A stretch of DNA of 47,246 nt. It comes from Nocardia xishanensis NBRC 101358. Lineage in GTDB: Bacteria > Actinomycetota > Actinomycetes > Mycobacteriales > Mycobacteriaceae. This document shows positions 7,446 to 16,799 of the stretch, one piece after another. A program made the translations under genes and the position numbers. The stretch is from the NCBI RefSeq assembly GCF_001613365.1, contig NZ_BDCF01000060.1:1-47246 (forward strand), given 5' to 3'. The notes under the pieces are model-generated. The model did not search any database and was not told the origin of the DNA. It worked only from the letters and a program-made list of their open reading frames with translations. Positions within the stretch are counted from its first letter, which is position 1; every line of letters begins with the position of its first letter.

Positions 7446-10415
7446 TCACTCCGTGTCTCCGGTGAGGGTCGCGAGGAAGGTCGTTGCCGTGGCGGCTTCG
7501 GGAACGCTTGCGCGGCGGTAGATTTCGATGGCGGCTCGTAGATCGTTCGCCGCCTGTTCTCGGTCGCCGAGTGCGAATCGGGTGTGGGCGATGCCTTCCA
7601 GGGCGCGGGCCTCCTCGAGACGTCCGCCGGTTCGACGGGCGAGCTCCAGTGCTTCGGTGTAGCGAGACAAAGCTTGTTCGTGGTCACCGGTGGCGGTGGA
7701 GAGCGCGCCGAGTTTGTTCGCTACCGTGGCGCGGCCGAAGGCGTCGCCGAGTTCTCGGTATATGCGCAGCGACTCGTCGAGGCAGGCTGTCGCGTCGGTG
7801 TACTCGGCTGTCGCCACGTGAACCGAGCCAAGTTCGGCGAGCGCCTCGGCCTCGGCGTGTCGATAGCCGAGGTCGCGGCAGGTCCGAAGTGCTTGCTCGT
7901 GAAGATCCCTCGCCGCACGGTAGTTTTCGGTCGACCGGGCGACGGACCCGAGAACGTTCGCCGCAGCGGCTCGACCTTCCGGCTCGTCCAGGTCACGATA
8001 GAGTTCCGATGCTTGCCCGAGATACCGGTTCGCCGCGTCGTGATCGCCGAGCACGGTGTAGGCGGTCCCGAGTTGCAGGACCGCATAGGCCTCGCCGAGG
8101 CGCACACCGATCTCTCGGTAGATCGATCTGCTCTGCCTGTGCAACTCGACGGCCGCGGTGGTGTCGCCGGTCGATCTCGCGGCGATTCCGAGATTGCTCA
8201 GTGCGCTGGCTTCGCCGTGACGGTCGCCGAGCAGGCGGTAGTAGCCCAACGCCTGTTCGTGCAAGCGCGACGCTTCGGGGTGATCCCCGGTCAGTCTCGC
8301 CACGATGCCGAGACCCTCCAGAACGACCGCCATTCCCCGGCGTTCGCCGAGTTCCGCATAGATTGCCAGGGCAGCTTCGTGCAATTCCCCAGCCTCGGCG
8401 TGACGGCCGCCGAACCGGTGCACGATGGCGAGGCTGTTGAGCGCGAGAGCTTCTCCGCAGCGGTGGCCTGTTTCCCGATAGATCGCCAGAGCTCGGCCGT
8501 GCAGGTCGGCGGCCTCGGCGAAGTCCTGATCGTCCGAGAACCAGCGGGTTGCCCCGAAGTTGTTGAGAGCGTTGGCTTCTCCGTGACGGTGTCCCAGCTC
8601 GCGATAGATGTCGAGCGCCGCTCGGTGCGCGTCCGCCGACTCGGGGTATCTGCCGGTGAATCGGTAGACGACCCCAAGGCTGTCCAACGCGTCGGCTTCC
8701 GCTGATCGATCGCCCAGCAGGCGCGCCGTCTCGACCGCCAATCGGTGCAGCCGGACAGCTTCGCCCCACGGGCCGTCCCGTTCGACCAGACTCGCCAGGG
8801 ACGCGGCCAGCACCGCGACCCGACGCGGATACGTCGACGCCGCGAGGTCGAGGCAGGCCAGCAGGTTGGCGCGCTCGAGGCGCATCCAGGCGAAGGCGGC
8901 GCGCTCGTCGTCGAATCCCAGGCCCGACGCGGCGCGCTGCGCGGGGTCGGCGGATGTCGCCGTGGGTTGGTGCAGGCGGGTCAGCAGCCGGCTCGCGGCC
9001 GCCGAGCGGGACTCGAAGTGATCGAGCAGCCTGGACAAGGCTCGGTCGATCGTCTCGGCCGGTTCCGAGGCGCAGAGTGTGCGAGCGTATTCCCTGAGTA
9101 GGTCGTGGGATTGGTAGCGGCCGCGCACCGTCTCCTCGAGCAGGTGGTCGGCATAGAGGGCTTCCAATTCGCGACGCGCCTGGCCGCGCGCGCAGTCCCA
9201 CAGCGCCGCGGCCGCCGCGACATCGAGCTCGTTGCCGGGATGCAGGCCGAGCCATCGGAACAACTGCTGCCGTCGAGCGGGCAGACGTTCGTAGGACATC
9301 GTGAACGCGATCCGCACGGCGCGGTCGCCGACATCGAGTTCGTCCAATCGGTCGCTGTCGAACGCCGCGAACTCCTCCGCCAGTTCGGCGATGCTCCAGG
9401 CGGGATGGTGCGCGACGCGACCCGCTAGCAGCACGATCGCCAGCGGCAAGTACCCGCACAGTGCCACGATGCGCCGCACCGCCGCGTTGTCGGTGTCCGC
9501 GTGCCGGTCCGCGGCTGCGGCGAAAAGCTCTGCCGCGGGCTCTTTTTCGAGCAAGGACAGGGGAAGCGGCGTCGCTCCGTCGAGAGCGACAAGCCGCCTG
9601 CGACTGGTCACCAGCGTGAAGCAGCCGCCGCCGGACGGCAGCAGGGGTTCGATCTGGTGAACGTCTCGTGCGTCGTCGAGCACGAGCAGAATCCTTTTGT
9701 CGCTGGATCGATCTCGCCACAGGTCGCGTCGGCCGGGCAAAGTCTCCGGAATGGTCCGCGGGTCCATGCCCACACCGATCAGCAGCCGTGCCAGCACGTC
9801 GTCGGGGTCGGCTTCGCTGTGGCCGGGGGTGTGGGCGTGCAGTTCCACGAAGTACCGGCCGTCGGGAAACGCGGGCGCCAACCGATGCGCGGCGCGCGTG
9901 GCCAGTGCCGTCTTGCCGACGCCGGCCATTCCGTCGACGGTGACGATCCGCGACGGACTGTCGTGCTCCGCGAGGCGCAGAATCCGCTCCAGCACGTCGT
10001 CCCGTCCGAGCAGCGCCGCGACGTCCCTGCGCAATGCGCTCGTCACGACGGGACGCGATGCCGGCACGGCCGTGCCCACGTCCTCCGGCTCGACCGTTTC
10101 CGGCGTGGGTGCGCGCTTGCGCGCTTCGCGGCGCAGCTTCTGCCAGCTCGACATCGTCCGGCCGTCCACGGCACGCCCGGCGGGCACTCGTCCCGACCTG
10201 CCGTACAGGTAACGCAGGACGGTCTCGAATCCGCGTTCGTCGCGCGGCACGACCACCGCGTCGTCGTCCACGTGGAACCAGCCCGACAAGGTGTTGACCG
10301 GGACCGCGCCGCCGATCGCCCGCGCCACCGCGGTCGGTGACGGAGCCCCCGCCGCCCTGTGCAATTCGCGCCATTTGGCGAGGAATACCGCCCGCGCAGA
10401 ATCCTTGTCGCTCAC
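7446..10415 (-). CDS. NB-ARC ATPase with C-terminal TPR array (STAND protein)
   Basis: A 989-residue signal-transduction ATPase. Residues 1 to about 95 form a small helical domain (LAKWRELHRAAGAPSPTAV) with HTH-like character. The NB-ARC core (about 135-420) has a P-loop DGMAGVGKTALA, Walker B RILLVLDDARD, a sensor TSRRRL and the GYLPLAI motif. A winged-helix region with MSYERLPARRQQLFRWLGL and HDLLREYA follows. From about residue 540 to the end there are about eleven 40-residue TPR units of the type ALxIYRELGxRxGEAxAL. GTG 10415 gives VSDKDSARA; the ribosome binding site is weak. Such proteins are ATP-driven switches, used as AfsR-like regulators or in conflict systems. No effector domain (nuclease, TIR, protease) is visible, which favours a regulator. 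Confidence 0.88.
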   Translation of the reverse strand: MSDKDSARAVFLAKWRELHRAAGAPSPTAVARAIGGAVPVNTLSGWFHVDDDAVVVPRDERGFETVLRYLYGRSGRVPAGRAVDGRTMSSWQKLRREARKRAPTPETVEPEDVGTAVPASRPVVTSALRRDVAALLGRDDVLERILRLAEHDSPSRIVTVDGMAGVGKTALATRAAHRLAPAFPDGRYFVELHAHTPGHSEADPDDVLARLLIGVGMDPRTIPETLPGRRDLWRDRSSDKRILLVLDDARDVHQIEPLLPSGGGCFTLVTSRRRLVALDGATPLPLSLLEKEPAAELFAAAADRHADTDNAAVRRIVALCGYLPLAIVLLAGRVAHHPAWSIAELAEEFAAFDSDRLDELDVGDRAVRIAFTMSYERLPARRQQLFRWLGLHPGNELDVAAAAALWDCARGQARRELEALYADHLLEETVRGRYQSHDLLREYARTLCASEPAETIDRALSRLLDHFESRSAAASRLLTRLHQPTATSADPAQRAASGLGFDDERAAFAWMRLERANLLACLDLAASTYPRRVAVLAASLASLVERDGPWGEAVRLHRLAVETARLLGDRSAEADALDSLGVVYRFTGRYPESADAHRAALDIYRELGHRHGEANALNNFGATRWFSDDQDFAEAADLHGRALAIYRETGHRCGEALALNSLAIVHRFGGRHAEAGELHEAALAIYAELGERRGMAVVLEGLGIVARLTGDHPEASRLHEQALGYYRLLGDRHGEASALSNLGIAARSTGDTTAAVELHRQSRSIYREIGVRLGEAYAVLQLGTAYTVLGDHDAANRYLGQASELYRDLDEPEGRAAAANVLGSVARSTENYRAARDLHEQALRTCRDLGYRHAEAEALAELGSVHVATAEYTDATACLDESLRIYRELGDAFGRATVANKLGALSTATGDHEQALSRYTEALELARRTGGRLEEARALEGIAHTRFALGDREQAANDLRAAIEIYRRASVPEAATATTFLATLTGDTE
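7480..8790 (-). repeat. Degenerate 120-bp tandem repeats encoding TPRs
   Basis: About eleven consecutive units with a 40-codon period underlie the TPR half of the NB-ARC protein. Recurring DNA words (for example forms of CGGTAGAT and GTCGCCGAG on the plus strand) reappear roughly every 120 bases. They are coding repeats, diverged enough to suggest old duplication with some ongoing homogenisation. Confidence 0.7.
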
Positions 10416-10583
10416 CGGCGCGGCCCCCGGCTCGGCTCGGCCCGACTCGGTACGAGTCGCGAAGCCGGGAAACCCGCACCGACCTGGGCACAGTCGCCCG
10501 GAATCCGCGCGAGCGACTGGTCCGCGCGGGGATTCACGGGCTCTATGGAGTCCGGCAACGTCACCTCTCCCGAACGGAAAGCC

Positions 10584-10775
10584 ATGTCGCTCATCACGAA
10601 AGCCCTGCTCCTGACCACCGCGGTACTTAGCGCCCTCCTCACGGGCGTCCTCGCCGCTCTGCTCGCCAAGGCGGACGGCGCCACCGTGTGGGCGGCGATC
10701 CGCGACGGCGGCATCGCCTTCGGCGCCACCCTGACTCTTCTCATGCTCACCATCACCACCTGCGCGGTTCTCTGA
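10584..10775 (+). CDS. Small two-helix membrane protein
   Basis: A 63-residue protein with two hydrophobic helices (about 5-26 ALLLTTAVLSALLTGVLAAL and 43-62 IAFGATLTLLMLTITTCAV) joined by a short polar loop (KADGATVWAAIRDGG). It is probably an inner-membrane hairpin with both ends on the same side. I chose ATG 10584 for the GGAAAG at 10576-10581; an in-frame ATG at 10545 would add 13 residues. It is divergent from the NB-ARC gene (168-base gap). I recognise the general type from other actinobacteria but know no function. Confidence 0.65.
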   Translation: MSLITKALLLTTAVLSALLTGVLAALLAKADGATVWAAIRDGGIAFGATLTLLMLTITTCAVL

Positions 10776-10897
10776 CCAGAGTCGCATACGATGGCGACAG
10801 TGCAGGTGGCGGCGGGAAACCGTAGGTCTTCGACGTCGCCGACCGGCAAGCTGAACGAGATCGTCTGAAACACGCCCCGCTGTCACGCCGATGCGTC

Positions 10898-12109
10898 TCA
10901 GCCGCGCGACGCCGCGCGCAAGCGGGCGGTCGCGATCGCTCGCCGCGGGTCGGCGGTGGGGAGCAGACGGCAGGCATGCTCGTGAATCTCGCTGTCCTCG
11001 AGCGCTTTCGCGCCGTATCGCAGTGCGAGCGAGGGGTCGTCGGAGGCCAGTACCGCGGTGCGGACGCCGACCTCGAGGTACTCGCGCCATTCGACGATGC
11101 CGGGCGTCTGCGAGTCCGGGAGCAATGGACCGCGATACAGGCGGACCGCGGTGGCGGTGTCCCCCGCCGCCAGCGCGGCGAGGACGTCGGCCGCGTCGCA
11201 GGAGAGCGGGGTGGCCAATCGGTAGATGCGGCTGGTGATGTCGCCGACCGCGGTGCGGCGCAGATGGGAGACGTCGGCCTTCACGGTGCTCGCCGCGGGC
11301 GCGCGGTCGCCGTAGATCGCCAGCTGCAATCGCTCGGGCGTGAAACCGTCCGGTTCGAGCGCGAGCAAGGCCAGAATCTCGAAATGCCTGCGACGCAGCG
11401 TGATTCGTTCGTCTCCGCGGATCAGCTCGGCGCCGCCGAGGCAGGTGAGCCGTGGACCGGGCGCGAGCGCCTTCTCGCCCTGCTGGAGTTTGGCCTCGAT
11501 GGCGGCGGCCAGGGTCCGCACGGTCGACATGGCGAGCGGATGCGAGCGATCCCAGGTGGTGGACAGGTCGAGCACCCCGAGCTGTCGTCCGTCCGCGCCG
11601 CGGATCGGCGCGCAGTAGCAGACCCACTCGTGCAGCGCGGCCACCAGATGCTCCGCTGCGAACACGCTGCTGGGCCGCCCGGTGCGCAGCGTGAGCGACA
11701 GCGCGTTGGTGCCCATGTGCGTCTCGTCCCATCGACCGCCGGGCGCGAAGCCGACACGTTCGGCGCGTCTGCGCATCACGGCCCCGCCGTGTGACCACAG
11801 GATGGTCCCATCCTCGTCGGTGACGGCGGCGACGAAATCGGAGTCGTGGGTGATGGCGTGCAGATGGTCGGACAGTTCCAACAACGGAGCCCGCAGCGGC
11901 GACTCTGACCAGCGCGCGCCGACGTCGTCACCGGCGGCCGGAGCGCAGTCCAGCTCGGGATCGACGGTGCGCCGAGATCTCATCCAGGACTGGACCACTT
12001 CGCCGCGCAGCTGTGAGCTGTCGATCCCCGCGGCAGCGGCGGGCGCCCAACGCGCCCATTCCTTCTCCAGCGCGGCGCGTCGCTGTGAGAGGGAGTCGTG
12101 TCGTGCCAT
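10898..12109 (-). CDS. GAF-domain regulator of the aldehyde dehydrogenase operon
   Basis: A 403-residue regulator of AcoR/DhaR-like N-terminal architecture. A helical lead (VVQSWMRSRR, typical of this family) precedes a GAF sensor domain (about 75-230: AVTDEDGTILW, GGRWDETHMGTNAL, APIRGADGRQLGVLDLS). The C-terminus is not an AAA+ module. It is a winged-helix/SARP-like segment (RRRHFEILALLALEPDGFTPERLQLAIYGD, split here by family convention, then KADVSHLRRT). It lies downstream of exaC and the DUF779 gene on the same strand, separated by 203 bases with a hairpin. This set (ALDH, DUF779, GAF regulator) is common in Nocardia and Mycobacterium. It probably responds to aldehyde or alcohol stress. 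Confidence 0.85.
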   Translation of the reverse strand: MARHDSLSQRRAALEKEWARWAPAAAAGIDSSQLRGEVVQSWMRSRRTVDPELDCAPAAGDDVGARWSESPLRAPLLELSDHLHAITHDSDFVAAVTDEDGTILWSHGGAVMRRRAERVGFAPGGRWDETHMGTNALSLTLRTGRPSSVFAAEHLVAALHEWVCYCAPIRGADGRQLGVLDLSTTWDRSHPLAMSTVRTLAAAIEAKLQQGEKALAPGPRLTCLGGAELIRGDERITLRRRHFEILALLALEPDGFTPERLQLAIYGDRAPAASTVKADVSHLRRTAVGDITSRIYRLATPLSCDAADVLAALAAGDTATAVRLYRGPLLPDSQTPGIVEWREYLEVGVRTAVLASDDPSLALRYGAKALEDSEIHEHACRLLPTADPRRAIATARLRAASRG

Positions 12110-12258
12110 CTCGCGACTGCTTCCCTCCGTCCTCGGCCGTCGGCGGTTCCTCGCTGCGTTCGTCGTCGCACGGCCGCAGGAAGGCGCGATCCTCGCTGCA
12201 CCGAGGGTAACTCGCGCGCGTCGCGAATACCGGGGGTCGGAGAAAGGTGGTCGCGCGC

Positions 12259-12298
12259 TCGGCTCCGGCGCCGGCGACGAGGCCTATGCCGGAGCCGA
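12259..12298 (-). terminator. Hairpin after the exaC-DUF779 unit
   Basis: TCGGCTCCGGC (12259-12269) and GCCGGAGCCGA (12288-12298) are perfect 11-bp inverted arms with an 18-base loop, starting 14 bases after the DUF779 stop. There is no T tract, which is common for actinobacterial terminators. It probably separates the operon from the GAF regulator gene. Confidence 0.6.
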
Positions 12299-12312
12299 AC
12301 GTGTTCTCTTCG

Positions 12313-12734
12313 CTAGGAGTTCGCGGCGTCCGTCGCCGCCGGATCCGCACCGCACGGCGGTGGCGGCTGAGCCTCCAGCGCCGCCGTCTCGGCGTCGGTG
12401 AACAATCGCGAGCGGATCAGGAACCGCACGCCCTCGGGCGCTTCCAGCGAGAACCCGCCGCCGCGCCCGCGCACCACGTCCACGGTGAGGTGGGTGTGAC
12501 TCCAATAGCGGAACTGATCGGCGCTCATCCAGAACGGCGTCTCCTGCGGGAGGACGCCGAGCAGCACATCCGACGCTCCGACGCGAAAGTCCCCGCGCGG
12601 GTAGCACATCGGCGCGCTGCCGTCACAGCATCCACCCGACTGATGGAACATCACCGGGCCGTGCCGCTCGATCAGCGTGCGCAGCAACGCTTCCGCGCGT
12701 TCGGTCAGCGCGACCCGCTCGACGGCGTCGGGCA

Positions 12735-12735
<1 letters not shown>
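12313..12735 (-). CDS. DUF779 family protein, partner of ExaC
   Basis: A 140-residue DUF779 protein. The family core is visible: LIERHGPVMFHQSGGCCDGSAP with the conserved GGCCDGS, then GVLPQETPFWMS and WSHTHLTVDVV. The paired cysteines and histidines suggest metal binding, but no activity is established. The start codon overlaps the stop of the aldehyde dehydrogenase by one base (TGATG), so translation is coupled. DUF779 genes nearly always follow exaC-type dehydrogenases, implying an accessory role in aldehyde oxidation. Confidence 0.92.
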
Positions 12736-14252
<1,517 letters not shown>

Positions 14253-14287
14253 GGCTGATACTCCTCGCTGAGTCACGGATCGGATCA

Positions 14288-14342
14288 CACGACATGTCGT
14301 GGTGTGGATCACTCTCGCGCGCGAGGGTTGAGACAAGGTTGA
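14288..14342. promoter_or_regulatory. Cluster of palindromes and repeats upstream of exaC
   Basis: Three elements lie side by side: CACGACATGTCGTG (14288-14301, perfect 14-bp palindrome), CTCGCGCGCGAG (14314-14325, perfect 12-bp palindrome) and a direct repeat GGTTGA at 14326-14331 and 14337-14342, 11 bases apart (one helical turn). They lie 36-90 bases upstream of exaC, so they are candidate sites for the GAF regulator or for control of hypA. Confidence 0.5.
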
Positions 14343-14431
14343 ACCACGCCGCTCGCCGCCGGTCGAAACCGCCGCCCGCCGCCACGCGACGGATTCTTCG
14401 TTACCGCGCAGGCGCGATGTGCTGCGGAGTA

Positions 14432-14445
14432 GCCTCGAAAGAGGC
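14432..14445 (+). promoter_or_regulatory. Short GAAA-loop hairpin before hypA
   Basis: GCCTC-GAAA-GAGGC forms a perfect 5-bp stem with a GNRA tetraloop, 24 bases before the hypA start codon. It would be stable in a leader RNA. Any regulatory role is speculative. Confidence 0.35.
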
Positions 14446-14469
14446 CATCTCCGAAAAGCCGAGGCCACG

Positions 14470-14841
14470 ATGCACGAAATGGCGATAACTCAGAGTGTCG
14501 TCGACGCCGTGTGTGAGCATGCGGCGGGCAGGCGGGTGCACAGCGTGACCGTGGAGGTCGGTGCACTGTGCGCGATTGTGCCCGAGGCGATGCAGTTCTG
14601 CTTCGAGCTGGCGACCGAAGGGACCGATGCGGACGGTGCGGCGCTCGTCATCCAGACGGTGCCCGGCACCGCGGTCTGCCGGTCTTGCGGCGCCGATTTC
14701 GCCCTCGCCGATCTGATCCTGCTCTGCCCGTGCGGCAGCGCCGACGTCGAGATCAGATCCGGCCGGGAGCTTCGAATCCGAACGATGGAAGTGAGCGAAC
14801 CATGTGCACAACCTGCGGATGCGGCGATTCGGCGGCCATGA
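14470..14841 (+). CDS. hypA: Hydrogenase nickel chaperone HypA
   Basis: A 123-residue HypA, which hands nickel to the hydrogenase large subunit together with HypB. It starts MHEMAI, with the nickel-binding His2 and the conserved Glu3. The zinc domain shows C70xxC73 followed by C86xC88 (LLCPCGS). The second pair is one residue shorter than the usual CxxC. The start ATG 14470 is fixed by the required MHE start. The last 40 bases overlap hypB, so the C-terminal tail (PCAQPADAAIRRP) is probably a by-product of that overlap. It opens the hydrogenase locus and is divergent from exaC. Confidence 0.95.
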   Translation: MHEMAITQSVVDAVCEHAAGRRVHSVTVEVGALCAIVPEAMQFCFELATEGTDADGAALVIQTVPGTAVCRSCGADFALADLILLCPCGSADVEIRSGRELRIRTMEVSEPCAQPADAAIRRP

Positions 14842-15650
14842 TCACGGTCCTGCGCGACCAGCCGAACGAGCGCGACGAGCACCACCACGACCCTCGAGGC
14901 CATTACCACTCCCACGAGCACGGGAACGACGATCACGACCACGCGGACCACGTGCACGTACCGGTCACCGAGACGGTGACCCTGGAGGAGAAGGTGCTGG
15001 CCAAGAACGATCGGCTGGCGCAGCACAACAGGGAACGACTGCGCCGCAGCGGCATCGTGGCACTGAACATCACCAGCTCGCCGGGTGCGGGCAAGACGAC
15101 GCTGCTCGAGCGCACCATCGGCGATCTGGACGATCGACCCGTCGCGGTGATCGAGGGCGATCAGGAGACGCTGCTCGACGCCGAGCGCATCAAGGCGACC
15201 GGATGCCGGGTGGTGCAGATCAACACGGGCTCGGGTTGCCATTTGGATGCCGAAATGTTGCGACATGCGCTGGACGAGCTCGACCCCGTGCCCGGCACCC
15301 TGCTGTTCATCGAGAATGTCGGGAACCTGGTCTGCCCGGCGCTGTTCGACTTGGGCGAGCTCGCCAAAGTCGTGGTGTTCTCGGTGACCGAGGGCACCGA
15401 CAAGCCGCTGAAATATCCGCATATGTTCGCGGCCGCCGACTTGATTGTCGTCAACAAAATCGACCTGCTTCCCTACGTCGATTTCGAGCTCGATCGGTGC
15501 GCTGAATATGCGCACTCGATCAATCCCGGCGTGCCGATTCTGCCGGTGTCCGCGATCACGGGCGAGGGCTTGCCCGGCTGGTACACGTGGATTTCGGGGC
15601 ACAAGTCCCCGCCGTCGACCTCCCTTGAGGAAGCCACAACCCCCGCATAG
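14802..15650 (+). CDS. hypB: Hydrogenase nickel-incorporation GTPase HypB
   Basis: A 282-residue GTPase that powers nickel insertion. The N-terminal high-affinity nickel motif is MCTTCGCG (Cys2, 5, 7). A His-rich tract follows at 27-52 with 11 histidines, suggesting nickel storage. The G domain starts with SPGAGKTT (93-100) and also carries IEGDQETLLDAERI, IENVGNLVCPA and VNKIDLL. ATG 14802 has GGAAGTGAG upstream and overlaps hypA by 40 bases. hypB is followed by an 83-base gap with regulatory palindromes before hhyS. It therefore may belong to a separate transcript from the structural genes. Confidence 0.97.
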   Translation: MCTTCGCGDSAAMITVLRDQPNERDEHHHDPRGHYHSHEHGNDDHDHADHVHVPVTETVTLEEKVLAKNDRLAQHNRERLRRSGIVALNITSSPGAGKTTLLERTIGDLDDRPVAVIEGDQETLLDAERIKATGCRVVQINTGSGCHLDAEMLRHALDELDPVPGTLLFIENVGNLVCPALFDLGELAKVVVFSVTEGTDKPLKYPHMFAAADLIVVNKIDLLPYVDFELDRCAEYAHSINPGVPILPVSAITGEGLPGWYTWISGHKSPPSTSLEEATTPA

Positions 15651-15655
15651 ACTGA

Positions 15656-15671
15656 CGTGACGAGTGTCACA
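15656..15671. promoter_or_regulatory. CRP/GlxR-type binding site upstream of hhyS
   Basis: CGTGACGAGTGTCACA matches the CRP-family consensus TGTGA-N6-TCACA in all but the first base: GTGA, six bases, TCACA. It begins 5 bases after the hypB stop and 78 bases before the hhyS start, in the short gap between two parts of the locus. Actinobacterial CRP proteins (Mycobacterium Crp, Corynebacterium GlxR) use this consensus. Binding is inferred, not shown. Confidence 0.6.
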
Positions 15672-15673
15672 TT

Positions 15674-15706
15674 CCGTACGGTCTTCCCACAGAGATTTCT
15701 GTACGG
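15674..15706. promoter_or_regulatory. Nested inverted repeats before hhyS
   Basis: CCGTAC (15674-15679) and GTACGG (15701-15706) form outer arms. Inside them, ACAGA (15689-15693) and TCTGT (15698-15702) surround GATT. Either could be a second operator or an RNA leader hairpin. The hhyS ribosome binding site AAAGGTGG follows at 15720-15727. Confidence 0.4.
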
Positions 15707-15733
15707 CGCTCCAGCTTCGAAAGGTGGCATTTG

Positions 15734-16789
15734 ATGCCTACTCAGGAAGCAGTCAAAGCCGAAGAAACGTTGATCCACGTTCTCTGGATCAATGCCGGCC
15801 TCAGTTGTGACGGTGACTCGGTGGCGCTGACTGCCGCCTCCCAGCCCAGCATCGAGGAGATCGCCCTGGGTGCACTCCCGGGTCTCCCCAAGGTTGCCGT
15901 CCATTGGCCCCTGGTCGATTTCGAATGCGGCCCGAACGGTGGGGCCGACGATTTCCTCGAATGGTTCTTCAAGGCCGACCGCGGCGAACTCGAACCGTTC
16001 GTCCTGGTCGTCGAGGGATCTATTCCGAACGAGAAGCTCCACACCGAAGGCTACTGGTGCGGGTTCGGCAACAACCCGGAGACCGCACAGCCGATGACGA
16101 CCAGCGAATGGCTGGATCGTCTGGCACCGAAGGCCACCGCGATCGTGGCCGCGGGCACTTGCGCCACCTACGGCGGCATCCACGCGATGGCCGGGAATCC
16201 GACCGGGGCGATGGGCGTGCCGGACTATCTCGGATGGGACTGGAAGAGCAAGGCCGGTATTCCCATCGTGTGCGTACCCGGCTGCCCGATCCAACCGGAC
16301 AACCTCTCCGAGACCCTGACCTACCTGCTCTACATGGCGACGGGCCAGGCGCCGATGATCCCGCTCGACGACGTGCTGCGGCCCAAGTGGCTGTTCGGCG
16401 CGACCGTCCACGAGGGATGCGATCGCGCCGGGTACTACGAGCAGGGCGATTTCGCCACCGAGTACGGATCGCCGAAGTGCATCGTGAAACTCGGCTGCTG
16501 GGGTCCGGTCGTGAAATGCAATGTGCCCAAACGCGGTTGGATCAACGGCGTCGGCGGATGCCCCAATGTCGGCGGCATCTGCATCGGCTGCACCATGCCC
16601 GGTTTCCCGGACAAGTTCATGCCGTTCATGGACGAGCCACCCGGTGGCAAGTTCTCGTCGGTGGCCTCGGGCCTGTACGGAACGGTGATCCGGAGCCTGC
16701 GCAACGTCACCGGCCGCACCGTGGACAAGGAGCCGCGCTGGCGGCACCGCGGCGAAAAGCTGGAATCCGGCGCGACCCGCACGTGGTAG
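15734..16789 (+). CDS. hhyS: Group 1h [NiFe]-hydrogenase small subunit
   Basis: The 351-residue electron-transfer subunit of an actinobacterial high-affinity hydrogenase, which oxidises H2 down to atmospheric levels. The iron-sulfur ligands are legible. Proximal cluster: Cys25, Asp28 (C-D-G-D in place of CxxC), Cys143 and Cys184. Distal: His226, Cys229, Cys249, Cys255. Medial: Cys262, Cys276, Cys283, Cys286. The 3Cys-1Asp proximal set is the hallmark of group 1h, as in the Ralstonia eutropha actinobacterial-type enzyme. There is no Tat signal or C-terminal anchor, so the enzyme is cytoplasmic-side. ATG 15734 is preceded by AAAGGTGG. hhyL follows after 10 bases. Confidence 0.97.
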   Translation: MPTQEAVKAEETLIHVLWINAGLSCDGDSVALTAASQPSIEEIALGALPGLPKVAVHWPLVDFECGPNGGADDFLEWFFKADRGELEPFVLVVEGSIPNEKLHTEGYWCGFGNNPETAQPMTTSEWLDRLAPKATAIVAAGTCATYGGIHAMAGNPTGAMGVPDYLGWDWKSKAGIPIVCVPGCPIQPDNLSETLTYLLYMATGQAPMIPLDDVLRPKWLFGATVHEGCDRAGYYEQGDFATEYGSPKCIVKLGCWGPVVKCNVPKRGWINGVGGCPNVGGICIGCTMPGFPDKFMPFMDEPPGGKFSSVASGLYGTVIRSLRNVTGRTVDKEPRWRHRGEKLESGATRTW

Positions 16790-16799
16790 GAGGACTTCG

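Noticed and set aside
10416..11798. N-terminal extension of the NB-ARC gene to 1450 residues
   Set aside because: It would cross the small membrane gene and overlap the GAF regulator on the same strand in another frame. The sequence is Arg/Gly-rich shadow; a normal start exists at 10415.
14802..14941. His-rich coding in hypB as a repeat or CRISPR-like array
   Set aside because: CAC/CAT runs are irregular codons of the nickel-storage tract, with no direct repeat-spacer structure.
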